64,000 nucleotides of DNA from Impatiens glandulifera (Eukaryota > Streptophyta > Magnoliopsida > Ericales > Balsaminaceae). The DNA lies in contig NC_061869.1 of NCBI RefSeq assembly GCF_907164915.1, forward strand, positions 44,389,771 to 44,453,770, in the 5' to 3' direction. The notes under the pieces are model-generated. The model saw only the letters and a program-made list of their open reading frames with translations. It searched no databases and was not told where the DNA came from. Each line of letters opens with the position of its first letter. The first letter of the stretch is position 1. Below are positions 1 through 12,479 of this stretch, piece by piece. The position numbers and the translations under genes were made by a program.

Positions 1-3000
1 CAGTTCTTTGGTTACTAGAGCTCTTATCGAGAATCCTCAATTGATAAAATGGTCATTATTATCAAAGGCAATTTCTGGTTTACTGGCACTTATCTGTGGC
101 AATGGGTACATTGTAGGGATCAATCAGATATATGATATTGGCATTGACAAGTAATTATACTCCTCTCTTTCATTGTTCTATGTCTAGTAAGAATAAGTAT
201 GTTACATCTATGAAAGGTTTTTATTTTCAATAGAACGTTAAGGATTTTTTATTGGAATTAATTGCAGGGTTAATAAACCTTATTTACCTATAGCTGCTGG
301 AGACCTTTCAGTGCCATCTGCATGGGTTTTGGTGTTAGTGTTTGCAGTGACAGGACTTTTAGTTGTGGGGATGAATTTCGGGCCATTCATTACTGCGCTT
401 TACAGTCTTGGTTTATTTCTTGGTACAATCTATTCTGTTCCTCCATTTCGAATGAAGCGGTTTCCTGTTGTGGCATTCCTTATTATTGCCACGGTACATT
501 TTCTCCTCTTCTGAAGTTACGTTATGTAGCTAAATATATCTGTTTTTGAAAGAAAATCATCCACTGGATCCAAAAATATCAGTCGCATAAAGTTGGAGGA
601 AGTGATTGTGATCTGAATCTTCTTTTTCTTGTGTATTGGTTCACAGGTCCGAGGATTTCTTCTTAATTTTGGAGTGTACTATGCCACAAGAGCTGCTCTT
701 GGACTTGAATTTGAATGGAGGCAAGTAAATACTTTAATTTTGGTTTTTTTCCCAGTGAACATTTCTAGATTTGAATCACGAAGCTCTCTAGTTAATCTAT
801 TATAGCCCCATGTAGCTGAGATCATATTTAGAAACAAAACGTGGTCGGACACAGATTCATAAAATTAGAATAGTCTAAACGTGGCTTTACTGTTTTCGTT
901 TGTTTTCATTTGTAGCTCCCCAGTGGCTTTCATTACAACCTTTGTAACGTTATTTGCACTCGTCATCGCAATCACCAAAGATCTGCCAGATGTAGAGGGT
1001 GATCGGAAGTAAGTTGTGCATTCAATTTCTACGACACCCAACTCTTCTTTATTTATATCTAGGATTATAGTACATGTATTTAGTAAAATGACAGTGCGGC
1101 TCGTCAAACTTGAGAAATTAGATGATCATCGTGTTGTTATTTCATTTCTTTTCAGGTTTCAGATATCCACATTAGCGACGAAACTTGGTGTTAGAAACAT
1201 TGCTTTTCTTGGTTCTGGACTGTTGTTACTCAATTACGTTGGGGCAATATTAGGTGCAATTTTCATGCCTCAGGTGAGTACCACTTAGTCTGCAAATTGT
1301 GTTTATTGTTCTTGTAATTCTTATGGGTTGTAACATCAATTATTAATATACAAGTTATTAGTTTTTTTCCTAATCTCTTTTGTTTAGCCTATTTGGAAAC
1401 TGCTATTTTGTCATAATCTCATGGTAAATTGCCAATGTTAAATGAATGTTTTTTTATGGGGTATAAGATTTTTTGTTTTTTTTAATTATGATACAGATTC
1501 TAGCATAATTTTTCCTCTTCATTTTGTATAAAGTTGATTTTATGAATCATAATCTCGATTATAGTCTGATTTTTGGCTTCATAGTATACCAGCTATTTTT
1601 TGGTTGACGATTTATTTTCTACTTCGTGTATATTTTTCAAATATTGATTTTTCGGTTATGATCCAGATCATAGAATGCGGTAACAAATATGCTCAATATT
1701 CTTGCAGTTTATGATGTTTTGTTTGGAATAAACTATTTTGCAGTGTTAAATCTCATCTTTTACTTGTTTTGCAGGCCTTTAGAAGCAGTTTAATGATTCC
1801 AGCTCACACCATCCTAGCAATTGGTATAATTTTCCAGGTAGATGCTTGAAATTCTCCATTTCCTCGCTCAATTTTCAGACTAAAATTTTCCCCATAATTT
1901 TCTTCTACAAAGTCTCCTCATCAAAGTATCTATTATTGGGCAATTTAGCCCATTTTGAAACTGATATTTTTTTTCACAATTTCCGTCACAATCAAGATTG
2001 AAATATTGCCAAACTGAAAACTGAAAGTAACTTTTTATATTTGGTATAAGTTTTTTTATATAGATCACAATCCAATTTATTTTCTTGGTCATGAGATTTT
2101 GTGCTTCAATCTGTATAAAGATTATTGTCTGGATTATAACCCAGATTATATTGTGATTTTTGGTTTGATTTTGCATAGACATTTTTACGAACAATACACA
2201 TGTAAAATTTTCCAGATCATAATCCAGATGGAATAAAATGCATATCAAATCAGCCAGTATTGTGTTGCCTTTGATGATCTGTGAACTTGCTCAATACAAA
2301 ATTCTTTTTTTTTGAAAAATGTCACAAATTCATATAAATACGTAGACGGCCTCTTCTTGCTCTCTCCACACCGTCTATAAGTAATTCTCAACTATAACCC
2401 TCTCTCCTTTTGCCAAAAATTGAACCCTATATCTGTTAATCCTTCTGTTGGGTAATATGCTAATTAGTAGAGTAAGTTAGTAGCTTATAAATTAATAGAG
2501 TATGTATTATTTGGAGTAGTGAATGAAATACCATTGAAACTGGATTATATCCAATAGAGGCTTAGGCAATTCTGGTTTCATCTGAGCTATTTTGGAACAG
2601 GATGCCTTAAAATATAAATATAGAAAAGTGAAAAGAAATGATTTTGATTGATAATAGGGTTGAATCGAAGTTTTTTTGTTTTTTTTGTTTTTTTTGTTTC
2701 AGTTCTCTGATAAACCTTTTATTTGTTGTTGTTGCTTAAACGACTTTTTTTTGTAACGACTTTTCAAAATTACAAAACTGAAAAGAAACACACACAAATA
2801 TGGAGAGGAGAATCCATTTGTTTTTGTTGCTTTGGTTCGCCTATATATTTGTGTATACGAATATAATCATATTCTATTTATTTGTATTCTGCTATCTTGA
2901 CACAAACTGTTTCTTGGCTGTCGTTTTTCAGACTTGGGTATTGGAAAAGTTAAATTATACAAAGGTAGATACTACTAAATATTACGGTTAAAGTACTTGC

Positions 3001-3143
3001 TTTGCGTTTCATACTTGAAGGCCCTATTAACATACAGTTATTGTTCTTTGATTAATGTAATTTTTCAGGAGGCAATCTCGGATTACTATCGGTTTATTTG
3101 GAATCTCTTCTATGCTGAGTATATCATATTTCCTTTCATATAA
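1..3143 (+). CDS. HST: Homogentisate solanesyltransferase, plastid UbiA-family prenyltransferase (3' part)
   Basis: Eight exons join into 276 residues plus a stop: 1-150, 268-493, 647-720, 916-1008, 1156-1273, 1775-1837, 2932-2964 and 3069-3143. The first visible exon is cut by the window edge, so the transit peptide and N-terminus (roughly 110 residues by comparison with the Arabidopsis protein as I recall it) lie outside. Both Asp-rich prenyl-diphosphate motifs of UbiA enzymes are present: NQIYDIGID across the exon 1/2 junction and KDLPDVEGD at the end of exon 4. Several hydrophobic segments fit a polytopic plastid inner-envelope protein. HST enzymes condense homogentisate with solanesyl diphosphate, the committed step to plastoquinone-9. 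I separate it from tocopherol homogentisate phytyltransferase by [27 protein letters not shown] text and the C-terminus [11 protein letters not shown]. No frameshift or stop is seen, and splice sites are GT-AG except intron 3. Confidence 0.95.
721..915 (+). other. HST intron 3, non-canonical GC-AG intron
   Basis: Exon 3 ends ...GAATGGAG and the donor reads AG|GCAAGT. The acceptor is TTTGTAG before CTCCCCAG. Only this junction keeps the conserved W-S-S-P-V-A-F frame. The nearby GT (AGGCAA|GTAAAT) would add four bases and shift the frame. AG|GCAAGT is the typical strong donor of GC-AG introns. Confidence 0.85.
1838..2931 (+). other. HST intron 6, long AT-rich intron
   Basis: At about 1.1 kb this is the longest visible intron. 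It starts GTAGATGC after CAG and ends in a T-rich tract and CAG. It contains T-runs near 2670-2700. The short open frames inside it have no recognisable content. No mobile element or RNA gene was recognised. Confidence 0.8.
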
Positions 3144-4950
3144 CAGTTCTCACTCAGCTTTCTTAACTTGTGAAAAGTTTAGAGGAAATGTACACTCAAC
3201 GTTCTTAACTTTTGAGAAGTGTAGAGGAAATGTTGGTCAGGTTAAGACCTAAAGGATATTGGTTGTCTAATGGAGTGTTCAATTTGTTTAGGCATGTGTG
3301 AAAATTCTCATTATTAGTAAGAGATAGGGAAGAAGTCCAATGAAATTAAATGTGAAACGATTCAATTCTATGGATATGATTTGTTCAAACCAATTATCCT
3401 GTTTCCCAAAATATTTTGACTGAAATAGTTCAATGGTCCGTTTGACAATTAATGGGTTATTACCATCTGATTGATCACTAACTTCAAAATAGTTTATTAT
3501 TAAATAATGAGTTTCATATTTAGACATAATGGACTAAAATATAATTGTTGTTATCCTTGCTCAGTTGCTCTAACATAGTAATCTAGCTAAAATCTAATTT
3601 ACAAATAGGTTTGAATAATTTTTAATTTAATAAAAAATTTATACTAGCCAAATTGTGCTTTGTGCCGTGTAACTCCATATATTTGACAATTTATTATCTA
3701 CACAAATTAAATGGTAGATTTTGGTCAACATGACCACAAGATTGATTGAAAAGAAATAAGATGATTTCAGGTGATTCTAATTTACTTAGAGATATAAGTT
3801 TTAATTTTTTTGTTAATTATTTCCTACACTTCACGTTAGTCTTACTTTAATTCATAATTTTCTTTTCATTTGTATGTCCACTTAAAAAAAATTCAAACAC
3901 ACCCAAATTTTAATTTTGTGAATTTGTCACTACACCTCAATTTCGAGAACCCTAGATCTTATTGCTTTTCACGAAAAATTTCAAGTCACTTAATTGAATC
4001 TATGTTATTTTTTTTAAATTTTTTTTTGTCATGTTTTTGTTTGTGTTTAAATGATTTTTTTTTTTATTAAACAGATTATAAAAATAATAATAATAAAATA
4101 AATAAATAATAATAACATATAAATGACAATAATAAGTAATATTGAAATGGGTCGATGACACCCAGTCTGTTATAATTTAATTTTATTACCTATTTTACAG
4201 GATTTATTTGATTACTATTGAATTTGGTTTAAATAAAGCCTAAACTTTTTTTTTATTTTAGATCTGGTCCTGAAAATAACCCAGTCCTTAAATTAAACCT
4301 GCAAACCCAATATCAAGTGACTAAAATACATAAACCCAAGTCCCTTTACATTTATATCTGTACATTTTTTTATTTACTTTATTGAGAAGAAAAGATAGAA
4401 GACCAGCCAGATTTTGAAGGAAGCAGAGAAAATATTTTTTTTTTGTAAAATTCTTTTATATTAAACATTTTTATTAAATTTAATTTAATATTAAGAACTT
4501 TCTTTCAAATCGGTATTATATTTAGCAAATTTCGTTTATGTACAACAATAAAACAATAACAATATTAATTACAAATAAACATAATTGACTTAAAGGTTTA
4601 AAAAAAGTAATAAGGTCTTCACACAAATTTATAAGTTTTCGGATCTAATTTTCTACATCGTAATGATAATTGACATTGTGAATAATCTTTAACGACCTAA
4701 TTGGTAGTTAAATAGTCTCAAATTTCTCTCCAACCAGATAGTTCACCAGAAAATTATAGGGATGGAGATCCATTTTTTAAGTCTCGTTTTTTTAGTCTCC
4801 CCAATCCATGTCTCCCAATAGTCACCGACAGTCTCCGACATAACCCATTACATTCTGGTCAAATTTCAAAAAAGATTCAAAATATTTGCAAAAATGTGAC
4901 AATGTAAAATCAATGAGAAGTCGTCGCAACCTCTTTGTAACACATACGAC
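3144..4950. other. HST 3' flank and AT-rich intergenic DNA
   Basis: The HST 3' UTR must begin here, but no poly(A) site can be fixed by eye. Two lines near 3150 and 3200 repeat a short phrase (CTCA.CTTTCTTAACTT.TGA.AAGT.TAGAGGAAATG) as an imperfect tandem duplication. The rest is AT-rich with homopolymer runs and no supportable gene. Confidence 0.6.
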
Positions 4951-4959
4951 TCACAATAA

Positions 4960-7150
4960 TCATTTATTTTTGCATATATCTATTATTAGTGAGAATTCTT
5001 TCGTGAATAACACTCTAACCAAAAAATGAGATCTTAGTAGACATTTTAGACTCCCATAAAATTTCCCAACACATGTCAATCGAGCTATCTTTTTGAACAA
5101 TGTGTAATAATGTCCAACATGAAAGTTATTTAGATCAGTCACTTCATAGAATACCGAGAAGATGGGTTTAACCATATATTACTAATTATGCACAAAATTC
5201 TATCATTGGACATGCTTTCCTATTTTTTCAATCTTTTTTATATTCGATACGATTAGCAGAACCACTAGATTGAATGTCAAACATATCTTTTACTAATGCA
5301 TTTCTAAAATTAGAAATAAAAGCAAGCTCAGAGAAAATATTTGTCAATAATTTACCACCACACCAAGTGTCGTCCCAAAAATAAATCGAACTTCTATCAC
5401 CCACAATAAAAATCAAATGCACTTGATAAACCTTCCACAACCAATAAATACCACCTTAAATGTTACATCCCACATGTCTATAAGATTTCTTGACCATATT
5501 TATATTTGATCAATTTAGCCCAAGTACCTCTTGCCCATATATAAATCTACAACACCATTTGGATTATAAGACATTATTGAAAGAAACAAGACCGTGGATT
5601 CTGATCCCTCCTACTTTTTTATTAATTTAACATTTTTCCAACTCACTAAATGAGAAAATGACCAATTAGATGATCCCCATAAGAATTTACACATAACTCT
5701 CTTCATCTTCATGGCCACACACTTTGGGAGGACAAACAAGGACATCATATAAGTTGGCATTGAAGAAATAGTGTTCTTGATAAGGAATAAACTATTGCAC
5801 ATAGAAATCATCTTACTTTTACAAATGGGAAGCTTCCTCTCCATCTTATTAATGATCGGTCCTCAAGAAACTTTAAAGTTAACCTTAGCACCTAGAGGGA
5901 GCCCAAGATATGTAGACGAAAAAACCTAATTTTAAATCTCAAAATACATGTCAATATAATCATTCTCCTATATGAAACTGAATTAGAGAAAAATATATCA
6001 AACTTACCCAAATTAACACGCAATCCTGGACACGCTCCAAAGGATGTCACGAAGGTGCTTAGTATTTTTCTTAGTAGCCTTAATAATATAAATAGTGTGA
6101 TATGCAAACAATAAATGAGACATAAAGAACATAGATTGTCTCGCACTGCACCCTACCCCAAGAAACAATCTCACGTATTCGTCAAACAATATCATTCTAG
6201 AAAGGTCATCTAATTGTCAAACAATTTGAGATAATCTTATAAAATGACGTAACCAAACCGATGTGTCAGAAGTGCTTCATGTTGATAGTCCTGATTACCT
6301 TACAAATGAGGACAATCAACGTAGAATTCCATCTTTTCTCAAAACATGAGAATCGAAGGAGATGATTCATAGTCTCCATAATATTAGCCTTAAAAAACTC
6401 CGAAGCCTTTAAAAAAAAAACTCAAAGTAAAACTGTCGCTCCCAAGGGATTTATCACTACCACAATCCATTATTATTGTCTCTACCTCCTCAATAGAGAA
6501 ACGATCTTCCAACATGTACTTCTAATTTGCATTTATAAGGGAAAAACTGATGTTATTTAGCTTTGGTCTAACCCGAAATGATTTACTAAACAAATCTTTG
6601 TAAAATTAAACAATATTAATAGATATAGTCAAATAATTCTCATGCACGACACCCACAATAGATATCGAGTTAATAACTATATTTCTCGCTTGTGCTTTAG
6701 AGATGCCATGGAAATACATGTTAATTTTATTACCTTCACGCAGCCAAATCGCTCTGATACGTTGTCTCACGTCAACTTTTCCTCTTTATATAGTTCAAGC
6801 AACTCGCTTACTAAATGAATTCATGAAGAAATGTGTATTGTCCTCCTTTCTAAGGTAAATAACAAGCTCTATATTTTATATTGTCTCGGAAAAGTCACAC
6901 ATATACCTTGTGCTTCTAGCTAGTCACCCCTTTTTTCTCGGTTGGAACCCTAACTTCATTCATATCCCCACAAAAATAATAGGTAGATCCCAAATACTTG
7001 CCATCTCTACAAGCTCATTGAAGAAATCAGGCTTAAAGTTTATAGACACCCCATTTTTACACCCAAAAATTAAAATAAATATGTTCGATCTAGTATGATA
7101 ATCATACTTGATTATTTGACTTGGAGAACAAAAAACAAAAAACAATCTTC
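4960..7150 (-). pseudogene. Decayed L1-type LINE (non-LTR retrotransposon), endonuclease and reverse transcriptase remnants
   Basis: Read on the minus strand, successive frames match plant LINE ORF2 in the correct order. An endonuclease-like stretch (ELVEMASIWDLP) lies near 7000. A linker-to-RT entry follows near 6800-6450 (IRAIWLREGNK, YFHGISKAQARN, then a degraded KSLGSDSFT). The palm region with SHLLFAYHTIYI lies near 6100, where the catalytic ADD is replaced by AYH. ISSMPTYMMSLFVLPKCVA and FLWGSSNWSF...HLVSWKNV lie at 5611-5844, and a terminal WGDGS-like segment (VGDRSSIYFWDDTWCGG) at 5228-5440. Frameshifts and stops separate every block, so it cannot make a working protein. The 5' end is not defined, no poly(A) tail is identified, and the stretch below 5200 is uncertain. 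Confidence 0.8.
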
Positions 7151-9300
7151 AGAAATAACTTAAAATGATCTTTGAAGAGCGGTCTAAATTCCAATTGTAT
7201 AAAATACTCAAATTTCGGATGACCCAACATCTTCAAATTGATCGGTTTGGAAGATCATGAACTTTAAAAATCAGAAAAATTCAGAATTCAATAAAACCAA
7301 CACGTTCAAATTAACTAGTTAAAAAATTATGATTTTTTTATTATAATATTGATGTTTGTAATTTTATGCAGAAGGCTTTCGAAAGGACAAAAGAGTCAAA
7401 ACCAAGTCAAACTGATTGGGTCAAGACTTAGTCAACGAAAGTCAACCCAAGAGCTCCCACGTGTCCAAGGCTTTTCAAATGACTGTCATGCTGACACCAG
7501 GCGCGCCTGATTTAAAAAAAAAAACCCAAATACTCAATTTTGGCATTGTTTTGATGAAGGAAGACTAACAAGGATCTTCAAGTTAAAATTTTACCTAGAT
7601 CACTATACTAAATTACTTTTTATGATCTTGGAAGTTTTTATAAATATTGAAGAGTCCTCTACAAGGCCGATTGAATTTTAAATCGAGTCGAAGCTCTTAA
7701 CCCCAAGAATTCGGCGGTGCAAGACAATGCGTCCATAATAGGATCAAACCGGATTTGCTTACGATTAGAAATTCATAACTTGAGTCATATGGCATCAAAA
7801 TTAGATTTCTACTTATGTTTGGAAAGCTAAGACACATACCGTTCGAATGAAACTAGTGCAGAGTCTCCATTCGATGTCTAAGGTGGTCTATGCAGGCTGA
7901 CAATATGATGTAAGTACACTAACTTCAATCTTGGAGCAAATTGAAGCTATGTATGACTTCATAAATTCATATCTTTTGACTCACTCGACCATTTTGTGAA
8001 AGTGAGCTACCATTATAAATATAGTTGAATTAGATTTCTATTAATAACAAGCATCACTCACGACTCAACATACAAGCCACATTAGGTCACTCGTAAGCTA
8101 AATTGTTCATTTTAAGACCAATGATGTTCCTTCACGAATTGCATGGACCTACGGCCTGTATCAAACTTCTTGGGAAAAAGAAAATATTTATCCACCCTCA
8201 ATACCTTTCCAATGCACCTTATCTTAGACTCAATGGTGATCTAATCCTAAAGTTATAGCCATTTGAAGTTTTGATTTGAACAAGGCAACTGAAAACCTAG
8301 ACAAGAAAATGAATAACTTTACCTACACTTGATCATTTGACATGATTCAAAGTTCAATTTGTGGCATGATCAGTTACCTAAAGAATTTGACTCGACTAAG
8401 ACTCAGTTGTGTGAAGGAGTAAATTGGTTCAAAATATGTTTGATTGATAGATGCAACTTAGCTATTAGAGTCCCTAGGTTAGTTTATTGAGTCTAGATTA
8501 TGAAGAGGCTAGGTCAAGACAAGCCTCAAACCTTAATATTTTAATCAGCAATGCCAAATTCTAAAAATGTCGTTGGAGAGGAAACTACCAAGCCTTGCTC
8601 TAGGTGAACTCCCGATCTGCATGGGATTTCCGATTCAATTTTTCATTTCATTCATTTCTTGTGAACATAGACTTGTATTGACATCGCTCATTGCCTAGGT
8701 AAGTTCTAGAGGAGACGAAATCCAAAACCAGAAGTAATGGCAAGGAGAAGTGAAGCCTCTATTGGAAAGGAAGTCTTCAGATTGTAAAATAGAGTGATTC
8801 ACTATGTTTCACTGCTGAATTCCATGCATTTTCTTCTAAACGCTAGACGACAACAACCGTCGAGGTGATTTCCGAGAAAACGATGTCTGGTCCTCTAGTG
8901 AGGCCGCGATGTTAGGAACTAGTAATGGCGGATAAAGATAGGAAGAAGATGATGAACAAGCTCTTCAGCTTTTCTTAGACCTTTTGTTATTTCTGGATTC
9001 CTAAACTTATGTCTTGTGCTCAATCCAGCCTTCCAACCTTCCAAGTTTTTAAAATTCATAGTAAGCTTAATTACTGGATTAATTTAATTAATTAATAACT
9101 AATTGAGCCTCTAAACTTTCTACATAGGTGCAATTGGACACTTGGACTCCTTCAACGTCCAATTTCAACAATAAACTTCCAATTTTAAATTATTTTTAAT
9201 TATTCCAAAATGTTTCGACCTTTGTACTACTTGTTACAAACCGAGTGATGTTGCGAGAGTTGAACCTAGAATGCTTGGGATCGACCATTCTCTTTAAGAA
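7151..9300. other. Unclassified decayed repeat DNA, probably LTR-element derived
   Basis: No gene is supportable. The style (ACGTG-rich patch near 7460, long non-coding stretches, later ORF1-like remnant on the plus strand) suggests untranslated or LTR sequence of an old Tat/Ogre-like element. I could not find a convincing LTR end or primer-binding site here. Confidence 0.35.
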
Positions 9301-9449
9301 TGAGCCATCCAAAAGCAGGCATTGTGGAGATAGGGGAAATACCCAATTGAGTTAACAGTCCCCGTTTTATGACGGTGTTAACCACCTTCCACGATCGGTG
9401 AATGCTACTCTCTTATGATTAACTTTAGCACAAAAATCATGAATACTAT

Positions 9450-10690
9450 GTCCAAACCAGTTGTTTGACGTGCCCAAACAAATAAACATCGTCACTCAAA
9501 CTATTACGTGATAATATATATGTATTATGTGTATGCATCTATAGTCAAATGAATATCTTGAGTATGTTTTCTTTTCAATACAAAAACATTTTTGTAAATT
9601 GTTTTGAACATTTAATCTTAGACGATGTCCATGCTACGCGATATTGCCTTGATCATTTGGATAGTCAACTTCCACGGAAATGGGTGAATCATAGGATCAA
9701 CTTCCATCATGAGGTTTATCAACTTTTTTGATGAAATGCAAAGGAGGTAGAGCCCTGTCTCTAGAACTTTCTTTATGGGAGACATGCAGATGTGCCCAAC
9801 CATAGAGAAATTCAGGGCTATCTTAATGATTGACAACAAAAACAACATTCTACACCTCAAACCTTTTGTAGAATTGATGTCATTGAGAAATCTGTTGCAA
9901 CAAGAATATAGATACACCAAAACAACATCCGAAACTATCCTGAAGAAGGATACCATCAACTTCCAAATATGGACTAAAATGGAAGTCATAAATGGAAAAG
10001 TTCCTCTAACCATGGGCTCATGAATGATGACACTTACGGTACTATTGGCTCATTTCTTTTTAGCTTTGTCGAACGATAAACCGTCTTTCAATATCTTAGA
10101 GGTATCCTACCACCTATGTAGAGGAAACAAAGACCCCTCGGGTCTAATTCTAATAGAAACTCTAATGGGGTTAAATGAATGATATTTAACCTCCTCCATG
10201 AGAAAAATAGGCTCCCTTCTGATACTTTACATTCGTTTTCTCGATAAACTTGAATGCCTCCCACCAACGGTCCCCGATGACTCTATGGGCCCTACTCTCT
10301 AATATCGAAGGATAAGAAAAGTCATACTAGAGTCTCTCATACGAAATGATGACGCTGTTAGAGAATTGTTTCCATGGTATCCTATTAAGAATATGGCCTA
10401 CATGATGGATGACAAACCACTACACTCATAGGTTTAAAATGGGTCACTTTATACTACACCCAAGATATTTTCAAATAATTCGGTTGTGATATCATGCCTC
10501 CTTATAGGGGAAACACAATTTTCATAGACAGGCCAATCGACCACAAGGCTTACATTGAATATCTTGATAAATGACATAACACCTCAAAAATAAGAGTCTC
10601 AAAGGAACAAAGAAATTACATGACGAATATTATCAAGTAGTATGAGCGGGTTAGAAAAATAAAGAAGAGGAGAACTCAAGTGTAGGAATA
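9450..10690 (+). pseudogene. ORF1-like remnant of a Tat/Ogre-type Ty3-gypsy element (copy A)
   Basis: The longest open piece (9775-10023) reads MGDMQMCPTIEKFRAILMID and so on. It is collinear with the better copy at 62080-63010 (GDLQICTTIELFKAIMMID), and the two also share the upstream non-coding phrase TTTGACGTGCCCAAACAA. Further down, ETLMGLNE-like and YKFGHF-like frames can be followed in fragments to about 10670 with many stops. The fold is reminiscent of the DUF7745 domain often found in plant retroelement proteins, which is an inference from motif style only. No gag or pol follows it. A minisatellite begins about 240 bp downstream. Confidence 0.55.
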
Positions 10691-10929
10691 GGCTATAGTA
10701 GGACTTAAAACCTACAGCCTTTGTTGTCACTTTTCTCTGTTCAAATCTCTATGTAAATACAAATAAGAGAGATGCATGTAACGAGCTACCGAGTATTTTG
10801 TATAATAACTTGTATGTTTTCAAACTCATGATCAAAAAGAGGTCTTCGTTATCTAGGATTCATTTACATGCATATGAATTGCATTGTAATTACGCTACCT
10901 ATATTATTTCAAATAGTTGTGAATGTTAT

Positions 10930-12470
10930 GTTGGAAAAACGTGGAAAAAATGATTACGTTAAAATACTCTCTTAAAGGCAAAAGAAGCAAAGACCAATGC
11001 TGCAAAAGTCAAATAAGCAATCAAGTCTCCAAAACCTTATTTTCCAATAAGTACTCGCGATCATTATTACATAATCCAACCAAAACTCTATCTATCGATA
11101 GGTATAAAAATATTATCTATTGAAAAATACCCACGATCATTTTTTCATGATCCAACCAAAACCCTATTTCTCAATAGGTACAAAAACCTTATATGTCGAT
11201 AAGTACATGTGATCATTTGTATATGATCCACCAAAACTCCATCTCTCGATAGGTACAAAAGACATATTTTATCAATAGGTATCAATAATCATTTGTATAT
11301 AATACACCAAAACCCTATCTCTCGATAGGCACAAAAACCTTTTTTTGTCGATAAGTACCTATCATCATTTGTATATGATCCACTGAAACCCTCTCTCTCG
11401 ATAGGTACAAAAAACTTATTTGTCAATAGGTACCAGCGATCAATTATATATCACCCACCAAAACTCTATATCTCAATATATAAAAAACCTATTTGTCAAT
11501 AGGTACCAGCAATCATTTGTATATAATCCATCGAAACCTATCTCTCGATAGGTACACAAACCCTATTTTGTCATTAGGTTCCAGTGATCATTCATACATG
11601 ATCCAATAAAAACTTTATCTCTCGATGGGTAAAAAAACTTTATTTGTCAACAGATATCAGAGATCATTTGTATATGATCCATCAAAACCGTATCTCTCGA
11701 TAGGTAAAAAAACTCTATTTTGCCATTAGGTACCATCGATCATTCACACCTAATCCGACTATAACCCTATCTCTCAATAGGTACATGACATCATTTTTAT
11801 ATGATTCGACAAAAGCCTATATTGTAATAGGTACAAAAACGTTATTTTGTCAATTGGCACCAACGATCATTTGTATATGATATAACTAAAAGTCTATCTC
11901 TCGATAGGTACAAAAACCCTATTTGTCAATAGGTACCAACGATAAATTGTATATAATCCACCAAAACCCTATCTCTCGATAAGTATAAAACCTTATTTTT
12001 TCAATAGGTACCAGCGATCATTCGTACATGATCCAACCAAAACCCTATCTCTTGATAGGTACAAAAACCTTATTTGTCAATTAGTACCAACGATCAGTTG
12101 TATAGGATCGACTGAAATCATATCTCTCGATATGTATAAAACCATATTTTGTCAGTAGGTACCAATGATTATTTGCACATAATCTGACTAAAACTCTATC
12201 TCTTGATAGGTATATGACATCATTTGAATCCGATTCGACAAAACCCTATTTTGTTATTAGGTTTAAAAACCCTATTTTATCAATAGGTACAGGTAATCAT
12301 TCGTAGATGATCCAACCAAAACCATATCTTTTGATAGGTACAAAAACTTTAATTATCAATAGGTACAAGAGATCATTTTTATATGATCCATCAAAATCTC
12401 TATCTCTCGATAGGTACAAAAATCCTATTTGTCAATAGGTACCAACGATCATTTGTATATGATCAATAAG
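10930..12470 (+). repeat. Minisatellite, about 77-bp unit, about 20 diverged copies
   Basis: The recurring parts are CTATCTCTCGATAGGTACA, AAAACCTTATTTGTCAATAG, GTACCAGCGATCATTTGTAT and ATGATCCACCAAAAC. Starts recur every 75-80 bases across the interval. Each unit contains two near-copies of ATAGGTAC in direct order plus self-complementary GATC and GTATAC-like steps. Copies are diverged by substitutions and small indels, so the array is old. Its position just upstream of a Tat-type LTR fits the hypervariable 3' UTR repeats known for that lineage. Confidence 0.9.
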
Positions 12471-12479
12471 TGTAGTTTG

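Noticed and set aside
2800..2991. 63-residue plus-strand ORF
   Set aside because: It is HST intron 6 read through into exon 7; the first part is low-complexity hydrophobic text.
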